Below are positions 1-6,682 of a stretch of DNA of 48,047 nt, in pieces (the stretch's first letter is position 1; the number at the start of each line of letters is the position of its first letter). This DNA comes from JAUQQI01 sp040289115 (GTDB taxonomy: Bacteria; Chloroflexota; Dehalococcoidia; JAUQQI01): positions 1 through 48,047 of the forward strand of contig PSKS01000015.1 of assembly GCA_040289115.1 (NCBI GenBank). The letters run 5' to 3'. A program made the translations under genes and the position numbers. The notes under the pieces are model-generated. The model had not been told where the DNA came from. It did not search any database and saw nothing but the letters and a program-made list of their open reading frames with translations.

Positions 1-123
1 TGGGCGGCGGGCAAGCTCTCCGCCGGGGCCGGCGGCAGTGTTACCTTCTGCCGGGCTTTCGGCTTTTTCTTAAGCCGGCGGTGGGGCAGGGTCTTTTTCC
101 GGTTCATCCGCCAAAGATTATAA
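1..123 (+). CDS. possible 3' end of an unidentified gene
   Basis: The frame starting at base 1 is open to a TAA at 121-123. The 40 residues are rich in aromatic and basic amino acids (ending VFFRFIRQRL). No family is recognisable, and two other frames are also open over part of this stretch. It could be the tail of a gene cut by the window edge or simply non-coding. Confidence 0.25.
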   Translation, partial: WAAGKLSAGAGGSVTFCRAFGFFLSRRWGRVFFRFIRQRL

Positions 124-183
124 TCCAGGTGGGCCTCGGGTATAATCCCAACAGGAGCGGACCCTGCCTTTCCCGTTTCGAAG

Positions 184-504
184 GTGCACACGAGGAACAA
201 ATCCCAAATTCGGGCCGGCGAAATCCGAAAGCGCCTCGAAGCCGAGCGGCAGGCGGCCATCAGTAGCCGCGACCCACTGGCCATCCGGTTCGCCATCGAC
301 CGGTACGAGGTTCTAACCGCCCTCCTCACCGGCTACGCCGACGACGCCCCGGTGGACCTGGACAAAGTAACGATGCGGGTAAGCCAGGCGGCCAAAGCCC
401 TGGGGTTTACCCCGAACCACGTCCGCCAACTCATCCGCCAGGGAAAGATCCAGGCCTTTAAGGCCAACAACGAGTGGCGCATCCCCCTCCGGGTGGTACT
501 TTGA
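184..504 (+). CDS. small helix-turn-helix protein (excisionase/HTH_17-like)
   Basis: This 106-residue protein probably binds DNA. Residues 1-60 are charged and helical. Residues 64-106 (from MRVSQAAKALGF) match the small MerR/excisionase-type domain: a helix-turn-helix around AAKALGFTPNHVRQLIRQGK followed by the wing-like NEWRIPL. The start is GTG; a TATAAT hexamer lies at 141-146, about 40 bp upstream, without a convincing -35. The stop overlaps the ATG of the next gene (TGATG), so the two are probably co-translated. The target and role are unknown. There is no integrase nearby, so a true phage excisionase is unlikely. Confidence 0.7.
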   Translation: MHTRNKSQIRAGEIRKRLEAERQAAISSRDPLAIRFAIDRYEVLTALLTGYADDAPVDLDKVTMRVSQAAKALGFTPNHVRQLIRQGKIQAFKANNEWRIPLRVVL

Positions 505-1085
505 TGAGCCAGCAAAATGTGCTGGCCAAGCCGGGTCGTCAGGTTTGGGTCCAGAAGCTGTCCTACGACGGCAAGCCCGGCTACGGCTACGCCGCCGAAC
601 TCCTGGAGGCCGACGACCGCATCGTCGTCCGGGCGCCCTTTCAGTCGCCCCATGGCCGCTCGGTCTTCCTACCCGATGTGGGCATCAGCCTCGATGAAGG
701 GGACCTCTTCATCGAGTATTACTACCGGGACCGCTGGTACAACATCATGAAAATCTTCGAGCTGACTGGGCAGCTTAAGGGCTACTACTGTAACATCTCC
801 ATGCCGGCCGAGTTCGACGGCCGCCAGCTGACCTGGCGGGACCTCACCTTGGATGTGTTTATCTTCCCCGACGGAAGTTATAAGGTGCTGGATGAGGCCG
901 ACTTTGAAGCCTCCGACCTCTACCCCTTCGAAGTCAAAGCTAGGGCCCGGGCAGCCGTCCGGGAGCTCATCGACCAGGCCTCCGGCGGTGAGCCCCCCTT
1001 CGACGAGCTGAAAGGCAGGGGGTTAACACCCGCCGCCCCTTCGGCTGGCGATGACACCCTCAAAAACAACCTGGTCCGCCCTTGA
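504..1085 (+). CDS. DUF402 family protein
   Basis: About 193 residues from the ATG that overlaps the upstream stop; a longer start at 474 would run inside the previous gene. The core (about residues 70-140) carries the DUF402 signature: RWYNIMKIF, GYYCNISMPAEF and LTLDVFIFPDGSYKVLDEADF. Characterised DUF402 members hydrolyse nucleoside di- or triphosphates with a metal ion. That activity is inferred from the family only. The last 30 residues are low in complexity and overlap the start of the glycosyltransferase gene. It sits in a three-gene plus-strand run with the HTH protein and the membrane glycosyltransferase. Confidence 0.8.
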   Translation: MSQQNVLAKPGRQVWVQKLSYDGKPGYGYAAELLEADDRIVVRAPFQSPHGRSVFLPDVGISLDEGDLFIEYYYRDRWYNIMKIFELTGQLKGYYCNISMPAEFDGRQLTWRDLTLDVFIFPDGSYKVLDEADFEASDLYPFEVKARARAAVRELIDQASGGEPPFDELKGRGLTPAAPSAGDDTLKNNLVRP

Positions 1086-2898
1086 CCTGGCCCTCGGAAC
1101 CCTGGTGGTCGGCCTGGCCGGTTGGCTGCGGCTGGGCTGGCCGGGGGTCAACAACTTCGGCTTTGACGAAGCCTATCTAAGCCGCCTGGCCCTCGAGGCA
1201 GCCGCCGGCCGGATCCCTGCGGTGGGCATGCCGGCCTCGGTGCCCATCCCGAACTTTCCCGGGGCGGCCTGGCTGATGGCCCTACCGTACCTCCTGAGCT
1301 CCGACCCCCTGGTTGCAACCCTGTTTGTCGGGTTGGCCAACGTCGCGGCGGTGGGCGGGGTCTTTTACCTGGCCAGGCAGGGCTGGGGCCGGACGGCCGC
1401 GGCTACGGCGGGACTGCTGGCTGCCGCCTCGTCCCCGTGGGTTCTGCATTCCCGCAGTATCTGGGCCCAGAACCTGATGGCCCCCCTCGCCACCCTCTGG
1501 GCGGTTGCGGCCTTCGCCGGGCTTATCCGGGCGCGCCCTGGGGGACTTTTCCTCTTCGGCTTCCTGGGTGGCTTCGCCTTTCAGGTCCACTACTCCGGCC
1601 TGACCCTTGGGGCGGCAAGCCTGCTGCTTATCGGCCTTTTCCGTCCCAGAAAGCATCGCTGGGCCCTTGCTGCCGGTTTTGCTGCAGCGGCCCTGGCCGC
1701 CGCACCCTTCGTCATAACCGCCCTCTGCTGCCGGCCGGAAATCATCGCCGGGCTCCGGGAGATGCTGGGGCGGCCGGCAACGGTGGACGCCGAAAGCCTG
1801 CGGCAGTGGGTCGGCCTCATTCGGGGCGACGACAACTTGGGCGGGGGGTGGCTGGGGGTCGACTTAACCGGCAGCATTACCCTGGCCCTGGTAGCTTTGG
1901 GCCTAGCCCGCCTCGGGGTCGGGGCCTTCAAGGACCCCGACCCGGTCCGCCGCCCAAACGTCATCATTCTGGCCTGGGCCCTGACGCCCCCCGTCTTTTT
2001 CCTGGCCCACCCCGCCCCCCTTTACGCCAACTACCAGCTTATGGTCCTGCCGTCCGCAGCCATCGCCGCCGGCGTCTCCGCCAATTTCCTGCCCGGCCGA
2101 TGGACGGTCCTGATCCCAGCTGCCGCCCTGGTCGTGGCCGCAAGTCAGGCCGCAGGTCTGGCCGACGGTTTCCACCGGTTGGCGACCGGACTGCCGGTGG
2201 ACCGACCCTTTTCCCGGCCCCTCTTCCTGGTGCGGGAGGCGGCCGGGACGGTGCGGGACGGGCGGCCGGTGGTGGTAATAGCGCCCGGAGACGCCCCCGA
2301 GTTCGACCCGGAGCCGGCGATTTTCGACGTGCTCCTCTGGGATTACCCTCACCGCATCGTCGACGGCCGCTCCGCCCTGATAATCCCGAACGGCGAGGCC
2401 AACCTGCTGGTAACCTCCCCGGGGCTGCCGGCCCTGGAGGAGCTCCAAGCCGCCGGCCCGTCGGCATTCCGACGGGCCGAATTCGGCCGGGGCGGCTGGC
2501 CGCCGGTCCTGGCTCTGACCGTGAACAACGGGCAGCCCCCGGGTTTTGCCCCCTTCGGGCCGGTTCCCCTGGCCGGAGATACCGAGTACCTGGGCTACCG
2601 CTGGCGGCGGGTTGGTGACCGGTGGCGGCTGAGCAGTTTGTGGCGGGTGGGCCGGCCCCGCCCCGGCGAGATTCTCCTTCAATTTCACCACCTGCGGGCC
2701 GGCGACGAAAACGGGCCGGTAATCACCACCCAGGATGTTCGGGTATCCTCCGGGGCTTGGCGGGGCGGGGACCTGGTAATCGTCTGGGCCGACTTTGGGG
2801 CCCTACCCGGCCAAGGCCCCTTCTGGGTGGACACCGGTCTTTATCAATACCCGGAGATCCGGCGGGTAGACCGGCTGGGCCAGCCCCCCAGCCGATGA
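1051..2898 (+). CDS. membrane glycosyltransferase, GT39/ArnT-like
   Basis: A 615-residue polytopic membrane protein. The N-terminal half has about ten hydrophobic segments. The first loop holds the acidic NFGFDEAYLSR, where the DE pair matches the metal/lipid-phosphate site of GT-C (PMT/ArnT-like) enzymes. The family transfers sugars from polyprenyl-phosphate donors outside the cytoplasmic membrane. The C-terminal 200 residues form a soluble beta-rich domain (GDTEYLGYRWRRVGDRW). The start overlaps the DUF402 gene by 35 bp. The acceptor cannot be told from sequence, and no glycan cluster surrounds it. Confidence 0.7.
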   Translation: MTPSKTTWSALDLALGTLVVGLAGWLRLGWPGVNNFGFDEAYLSRLALEAAAGRIPAVGMPASVPIPNFPGAAWLMALPYLLSSDPLVATLFVGLANVAAVGGVFYLARQGWGRTAAATAGLLAAASSPWVLHSRSIWAQNLMAPLATLWAVAAFAGLIRARPGGLFLFGFLGGFAFQVHYSGLTLGAASLLLIGLFRPRKHRWALAAGFAAAALAAAPFVITALCCRPEIIAGLREMLGRPATVDAESLRQWVGLIRGDDNLGGGWLGVDLTGSITLALVALGLARLGVGAFKDPDPVRRPNVIILAWALTPPVFFLAHPAPLYANYQLMVLPSAAIAAGVSANFLPGRWTVLIPAAALVVAASQAAGLADGFHRLATGLPVDRPFSRPLFLVREAAGTVRDGRPVVVIAPGDAPEFDPEPAIFDVLLWDYPHRIVDGRSALIIPNGEANLLVTSPGLPALEELQAAGPSAFRRAEFGRGGWPPVLALTVNNGQPPGFAPFGPVPLAGDTEYLGYRWRRVGDRWRLSSLWRVGRPRPGEILLQFHHLRAGDENGPVITTQDVRVSSGAWRGGDLVIVWADFGALPGQGPFWVDTGLYQYPEIRRVDRLGQPPSR

Positions 2899-2904
2899 AC
2901 CCGC

Positions 2905-2928
2905 AGGGCCCCATTCGCCTGGGGCCCT
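2905..2928. terminator. hairpin between convergent genes
   Basis: AGGGCCCC (2905-2912) and GGGGCCCT (2921-2928) form a perfect 8-bp stem with an 8-nt loop between the stops of the plus-strand glycosyltransferase and the minus-strand DUF5317 gene. There is no U-run on either side, so it may act as a bidirectional pause or weak terminator. Confidence 0.4.
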
Positions 2929-2946
2929 TCTACACCGACTGAGGCC

Positions 2947-3537
2947 CTAGGTCCGCTCCGCCGAGGCCTCAGCCCAGGCCGGCCGCAGTCGGGTCAGTCC
3001 GGTCAGGAGCCAAAAGCCCCCGGCATAGGTCAGCAGGTCGCCGACACTGTACGGCCCCCGGGCCGGGAAGGGCTCAGGCAAGACCAGCCGGTCGGCCAGG
3101 AAGGGGAGAAAGGTCCGGTCGGTGAGGGCCACCGCGTTGCCCGACCAGCCCCGGGTGACCAGCTCCTGGTACATCGTCGGCTGGCCCAGGTGTCGCAGGG
3201 TCTCCGGGTCCACGGGCATGCCCCCATTTAGAATGATCACCAGCAGGTTAAGGCCCAGGCCGGCCGCCAAAAGGGGCATGCCCGGCGCCTTTCGGTTAGC
3301 CCAGATAAAGGGGATAATGAGCCCATAGGTGAGGAGGTGGCCGGCAAAGACCAGGTCGTGGCGGTCCATACCGGGCAGCTCGAAAAAGACCCACTGGAAA
3401 ATAAGGGCCAGGGGGGCAAGCCAGGCGAGCCGCAGGCGAGCCGTATTGTAAACCAGGCGGCTTAGGCGGCCGCCGGTGAAAAGACCTACCAGAATTGCGA
3501 GGCCGACGAAGACCAGGGTGCTAAGAAGGGTCTTCAC
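2947..3537 (-). CDS. DUF5317 family membrane protein
   Basis: A 196-residue integral membrane protein with about five hydrophobic helices. Recognisable DUF5317 features are the N-terminal LLSTLVFVGLAILVGLFTGG with GRLSRL, the central LNLLVIILNGGMPVDPETL, and the C-terminal ARGPYSVGDLLTYAGGFWLL. The family is of unknown function and occurs in Actinobacteria, Firmicutes and Chloroflexi. The start overlaps the end of the HD-GYP gene by 17 bp, so the two form a minus-strand pair; DUF5317 proteins often sit beside HD-domain membrane proteins. Confidence 0.8.
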   Translation of the reverse strand: MKTLLSTLVFVGLAILVGLFTGGRLSRLVYNTARLRLAWLAPLALIFQWVFFELPGMDRHDLVFAGHLLTYGLIIPFIWANRKAPGMPLLAAGLGLNLLVIILNGGMPVDPETLRHLGQPTMYQELVTRGWSGNAVALTDRTFLPFLADRLVLPEPFPARGPYSVGDLLTYAGGFWLLTGLTRLRPAWAEASAERT

Positions 3538-4843
3538 CGATTACCATCAGCCTGGGCCCCTCGTCCTCCCCGTTGTTTGTTTGGCCCTGGGTTTCAGCTT
3601 CGGCCAGCTCCTCGGTGACGATCTTAATAAGGGTTCCGACCACCACCGGGTCGAACTGGCGGCCGGCCTCGGCCACCAGCCGCCGCAGGGCCTCCTCCAC
3701 CGGCAGACCCTTCCGGTAGGGCCGGTCGGAAATCATTGCGTCGAAGGCGTCGGCCACGGCGATGATGCGGCTCCCCAGGGGAATCTCCTCGCCCTTAAGG
3801 CCGTCGGGGTAGCCCTTGCCGTCGTAGCGCTCGTGGTGGTGACGGACCAGCTTGGCCCCCTTGCGGAAGAGGGAGAGGTAGTTTAAGATCTCGCTACCGA
3901 TGACGGGATGCCTGGTCATCTCGGCCCACTCTTCGGTGGTGAGGGGCCCGGCCTTGCGCAGAACCGAGTCCCGGATACCAACCTTACCGATGTCGTGGAG
4001 GCGGGCGGCCTGAACGATGACCCGGATTTCGTCGTCGGTGAGGCCGAGGCGGCGGGCGACCTTCTCGGCGTAGCGGGCCTCCCGCTCCGAGTGGTCGGCG
4101 GTCTCGCCGTCCCGCTCGTGGAGGACCCGGACCAGGGCGTAGAGGGCCTCTTCGGTCTCGTGCCTTAGCCTGGTGGCGATCTCGAAGCTCTGACGAATGG
4201 CGATTAGGGGGACGATGGTTAACACCACACTTAACGGCTGGGTCTGCCAGAGGATGGCGAAGGCCAGGCCAGTGGGCAGGACCGCGGCATAGTTGAGCAA
4301 AAGCGGCTGATGATTGCCCCGCCAGACCGTCCAGAAGGACATCTTTTCGGACAGGGCAACCACGGCCGAAACCAGAAAGTTCGGGATCAGAGCAAAGGCC
4401 CCCGCTGCGATAAATAGACCAATTGCCTCACGAGTAGATGATAAGATATGGGGGTCAAAATCGGAAAAAATATCCAGAGCTGTACTGGCCGAGACCAGCA
4501 TGATTGCGTCCATAGATATGTTGAAAAATACCCTATACCAACTACGGCGTCGAATAACTGCATCCGATATAATTAGGCTTGTGAGTATAACTACTAAGCT
4601 GCCTGCTGGTCCGAGAAGTAGCAAGGCCGCGAAGTAAACACCACCTGAAACTGTCATTGATGCGCTTCCAATAGGCAACTTGACTACAAAATATTCTACG
4701 ACAACACCTGACGCAGTAAGAAGCGCAAACAATTTCCAATCATGTATTGAGACGTCGTCCTTCAGAATAAAAAGCGTAGATAAAAGGCCGATAAGATAGA
4801 CTCCGAGGATAAAAGTCTTGGTGGGGGTTGAAAATCTACGCAT
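3521..4843 (-). CDS. membrane HD-GYP domain phosphodiesterase
   Basis: A 440-residue protein. Residues 10-220 contain about eight hydrophobic helices forming a MASE-like sensor. Residues 245-420 form an HD-GYP domain with the metal ligands in place: H251, HD at 283-284 (LHDIGKVGI), HHE at 336-338, the DGKGYP signature at 341-346, and DAFDAMISDRPYRKG. The family degrades cyclic di-GMP (in some members 3'3'-cGAMP). The part encoding about residues 1-150 (4400-4843) is clearly AT-richer than the rest: 4501-4560 has 24 G+C of 60, against 41 of 60 at 3901-3960. This suggests a transferred or fast-evolving sensor part. It is translated ahead of DUF5317. Confidence 0.9.
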   Translation of the reverse strand: MRRFSTPTKTFILGVYLIGLLSTLFILKDDVSIHDWKLFALLTASGVVVEYFVVKLPIGSASMTVSGGVYFAALLLLGPAGSLVVILTSLIISDAVIRRRSWYRVFFNISMDAIMLVSASTALDIFSDFDPHILSSTREAIGLFIAAGAFALIPNFLVSAVVALSEKMSFWTVWRGNHQPLLLNYAAVLPTGLAFAILWQTQPLSVVLTIVPLIAIRQSFEIATRLRHETEEALYALVRVLHERDGETADHSEREARYAEKVARRLGLTDDEIRVIVQAARLHDIGKVGIRDSVLRKAGPLTTEEWAEMTRHPVIGSEILNYLSLFRKGAKLVRHHHERYDGKGYPDGLKGEEIPLGSRIIAVADAFDAMISDRPYRKGLPVEEALRRLVAEAGRQFDPVVVGTLIKIVTEELAEAETQGQTNNGEDEGPRLMVIGEDPS

Positions 4844-4861
4844 TATGAGGAACTAGTAAGC

Positions 4862-5131
4862 GATGTAAGCTGGCGGTCGGTATCACTAAATTAAATCCGC
4901 TCCTGACGGCTTATTTCCGCTTAGCTTATCCGTCCCACTTAGGAGTAGCGGCGATGGCCGCGATCAGGCTGCCGAGGACCAGGATGGACCAGACCACCTG
5001 CCAGTAGAGCGCGCGCCACTTCATTGTCTTCTTCCTTTCGATGGGGTATCGGATTGTCTTCTGCACCCCTCGACAGTGGCTCGCGCTTCTCACCGCTGTT
5101 CTCAGCTCTGAACCGACCGCCAGCTTACATC
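4862..5131. repeat. perfect 20-bp inverted repeat bounding a 270-bp element
   Basis: GATGTAAGCTGGCGGTCGGT at 4862-4881 is exactly the reverse complement of 5112-5131. The 230 bp between hold a 32-codon ORF. A third partial copy, ACCGACCGCCA, lies in direct orientation at 5145-5155. There is no obvious target-site duplication at the outer edges. It may be a miniature mobile element, paired regulator sites, or arms of a large stem-loop. Confidence 0.75.
4926..5024 (-). CDS. 32-residue single-helix membrane peptide
   Basis: An ATG at 5024 (complement) opens a 32-residue frame ending in TAA at 4926. It begins MKWRALYWQVVWSIL, continues through a hydrophobic stretch rich in V, L, I and A, and ends ATPKWDG. 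A purine-rich AAGGAAGAAG lies 3-12 nt before the ATG and can serve as a ribosome site. It has a basic N terminus, one predicted transmembrane helix and a polar end, as in many bacterial membrane microproteins. It lies inside the 20-bp inverted repeat, about 80 bp upstream of and in the same direction as the HD-GYP gene. Function unknown. Confidence 0.5.
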   Translation of the reverse strand: MKWRALYWQVVWSILVLGSLIAAIAATPKWDG

Positions 5132-5395
5132 AGCCGCCGAGTTCACCGACCGCCAAACAAGGTCGGGCTGCGGGGTTCCCAACCCAACCGCCGCAGCCGT
5201 CCAGCCTCAGCCTGGCCAACTCGGCCACGATTTTCTACACCGAATCCAATCACTTTGTCAAGGGACTTTTGGGCTGAGCGTTAATGGGTTTTCAGAAATT
5301 TCCACCAAATTCATCCAAAACCCCAATAAATAACGGTCGGTCTGACCGGCCGGATACCTTCCGGCCGGGCCAATTGCTATAATTGATCGGCGGTG
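5132..5395. other. gene-free stretch
   Basis: No convincing coding sequence; an open frame spanning 5024-5284 has the wrong composition and no family. It holds the partial repeat ACCGACCGCCA (5145-5155), a hairpin-prone CCGGCCGG pair near 5347-5370, and a TATAAT at 5378-5383 about 12 bp before the next gene. It is AT-richer than its surroundings between 5240 and 5340. Confidence 0.5.
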
Positions 5396-5815
5396 ATGTT
5401 GACCGTGGGGCTATTGCGGCGAATCGACGCCCTTCGGCCGGGCGCAGTCCTGCTCATCCTCTGGGTGTGTGGGCCCTGCGGCCCCCTCCTGGACCGTTAC
5501 TTCGCCGAGCGCTTCCCCGACCATGGCCACCTCTACCCCCTCGGCTATCACCTCCACAGCTTTCAGCTGGCTTACACCTGGCTTTTGTCGGACGCCCACC
5601 GGTTGGCCCTGGGCCCCGACGGGGCGGTTATGGCCGAGCTTAAGGCCGCCGGAGCGCCGACCCTCGGTCTTATCCGGATCCTGACCGCCCCGTCCCTGCT
5701 GCTGTCGGAACCGTCCCTGTCCCTTCGGGTCTGGCTAGGCTTCAGCTCGGCACCTGAGGAAGCCGCGGTCTTTCTGCCCGACCCACCCCCACGTCCGGGA
5801 TTCCCGGGAGCCTGA
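5396..5815 (+). CDS. hypothetical protein
   Basis: About 139 residues with the high-GC third-position codon pattern of neighbouring genes, so it is probably real. No domain is recognised. The N-terminal part has a hydrophobic stretch (GAVLLILWVCGPCGPLL) with a CGPC pair that might be a membrane helix or a redox CxxC. The middle is His- and aromatic-rich (HGHLYPLGYHLHSFQLAYTW). The start is ATG 5396 or GTG 5393. A TATAAT at 5378-5383 places the transcript start within a few bases of it, suggesting a leaderless mRNA. It lies just upstream of the copper/redox genes. Confidence 0.55.
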   Translation: MLTVGLLRRIDALRPGAVLLILWVCGPCGPLLDRYFAERFPDHGHLYPLGYHLHSFQLAYTWLLSDAHRLALGPDGAVMAELKAAGAPTLGLIRILTAPSLLLSEPSLSLRVWLGFSSAPEEAAVFLPDPPPRPGFPGA

Positions 5816-5858
5816 CCGTCCGTAAAGTACCCTCAAACTTTCAAGGAGGTGGTTTTCC

Positions 5859-6497
5859 GTGACCGGATTTTGGGGGTGGAAGCTTGGTGGGTTCCTTTTG
5901 GCCCTTTTGCTGGCCCTGGGGCTCCTGCCCGGCGTCGCCTCGGCCCACGAGCGGCGGGTCGTAGCCGGAAAGTACCAGTTTGTGGTGGGCTTTCTCCAGG
6001 AGCCACCCGTTCAGGGTCAGCTCAACGGGGTAGACCTGCGGGTCACCAACATCGAGACCAACCAGCCCGTAATCGGCTTAGAGAAGACCCTAAAGGTCCG
6101 GGTCCGGGCCGGGGGCGGACCAGAAAAGGAGTTTGACCTCCAACCCCGGTTTAATATGCCCGGGGCCTACGCCGCCTATTTCATCCCGAGCCGGGCCGGG
6201 GGCTATGTCTTCACCTTCGTGGGAACCATTGATGGCCAGCAGGTTAACGAGTCGTTCCAGTCGGGACACGGCCGGTTTGATGACGTGGCCCCGCTGGACG
6301 AAGTTACCTTCCCGCCCGTGAGGACCCTCGACCCGACCCAGGTGGACCAGACGGTTTTGGGGCTTCAGCGCCGGGTCTCGGACCTGGAGGCGGCCGGCGG
6401 CCGGCTTACGGCCCTGGCCGCGGCCGGGGTCGTCCTGGGCCTGGTGGGAACGGGCCTGGGCCTCGCCGGCCTCATCGGGCGGGGCCGAAGGGCTTGA
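5859..6497 (+). CDS. exported protein of the copper/redox cluster
   Basis: A 212-residue protein starting at GTG behind a strong AAGGAGGTGG ribosome site. Residues 1-29 are a signal peptide (LLALLLALGLLPGVASA, then HERR). The body is a predicted beta-sandwich of about 130 residues (GKYQFVVGFLQEPP, GVDLRVTN, GAYAAYFIPSRAGGYVFTF) resembling small secreted domains found beside CopC. A C-terminal hydrophobic helix (about 185-207) ending GRGRRA would anchor it outside the membrane. The mature N-terminal His is reminiscent of CopC, but copper binding is unproven. First of three tightly packed genes leading to the CopC-CopD fusion. Confidence 0.65.
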   Translation: MTGFWGWKLGGFLLALLLALGLLPGVASAHERRVVAGKYQFVVGFLQEPPVQGQLNGVDLRVTNIETNQPVIGLEKTLKVRVRAGGGPEKEFDLQPRFNMPGAYAAYFIPSRAGGYVFTFVGTIDGQQVNESFQSGHGRFDDVAPLDEVTFPPVRTLDPTQVDQTVLGLQRRVSDLEAAGGRLTALAAAGVVLGLVGTGLGLAGLIGRGRRA

Positions 6498-6502
6498 GGC
6501 GG

Positions 6503-6682
6503 ATGCTGGTTAGGGTGATTATGCCCTTGACGGCAGGGGGGCCGGGGATACCGGCCCCCCTCCACGCCGAAGGTTTCTCCTGGGACGAGGCCCTGATTTT
6601 CGGCTTCGTGGCCATCATCGTCATCGGGTCTGGGGTCCTGATCTTCGGCCGGGGCGAGGACGGCGATGAGACGGCGGATTAG
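6503..6682 (+). CDS. small single-helix membrane protein
   Basis: About 59 residues from ATG 6503; TTG 6494 overlapping the upstream stop is an alternative. The N-terminal half is Gly/Pro-rich, followed by one transmembrane helix (EALIFGFVAIIVIGSGVLIFG) and an acidic tail (GRGEDGDETAD). It is fused by overlap to both neighbours: its 3' end overlaps the CopC-CopD start by 17 bp. Similar one-helix proteins with acidic tails accompany membrane redox complexes. The role here is unknown. Confidence 0.55.
   Translation: MLVRVIMPLTAGGPGIPAPLHAEGFSWDEALIFGFVAIIVIGSGVLIFGRGEDGDETAD

Noticed and set aside
184..504. phage excisionase as sign of a prophage
   Set aside because: No integrase, attachment site or phage genes nearby; the small HTH fold is also common in chromosomal regulators.
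1903..2691. 262-codon minus-strand open frame inside the glycosyltransferase gene
   Set aside because: It is a shadow frame of high-GC coding DNA; the opposite frame has clear membrane-protein features and the shadow has no family.
5024..5284. 86-codon plus-strand frame between the inverted repeat and the next gene
   Set aside because: No ribosome site, Ser/Pro/Arg-rich low-complexity composition, and it runs through the repeat arm.
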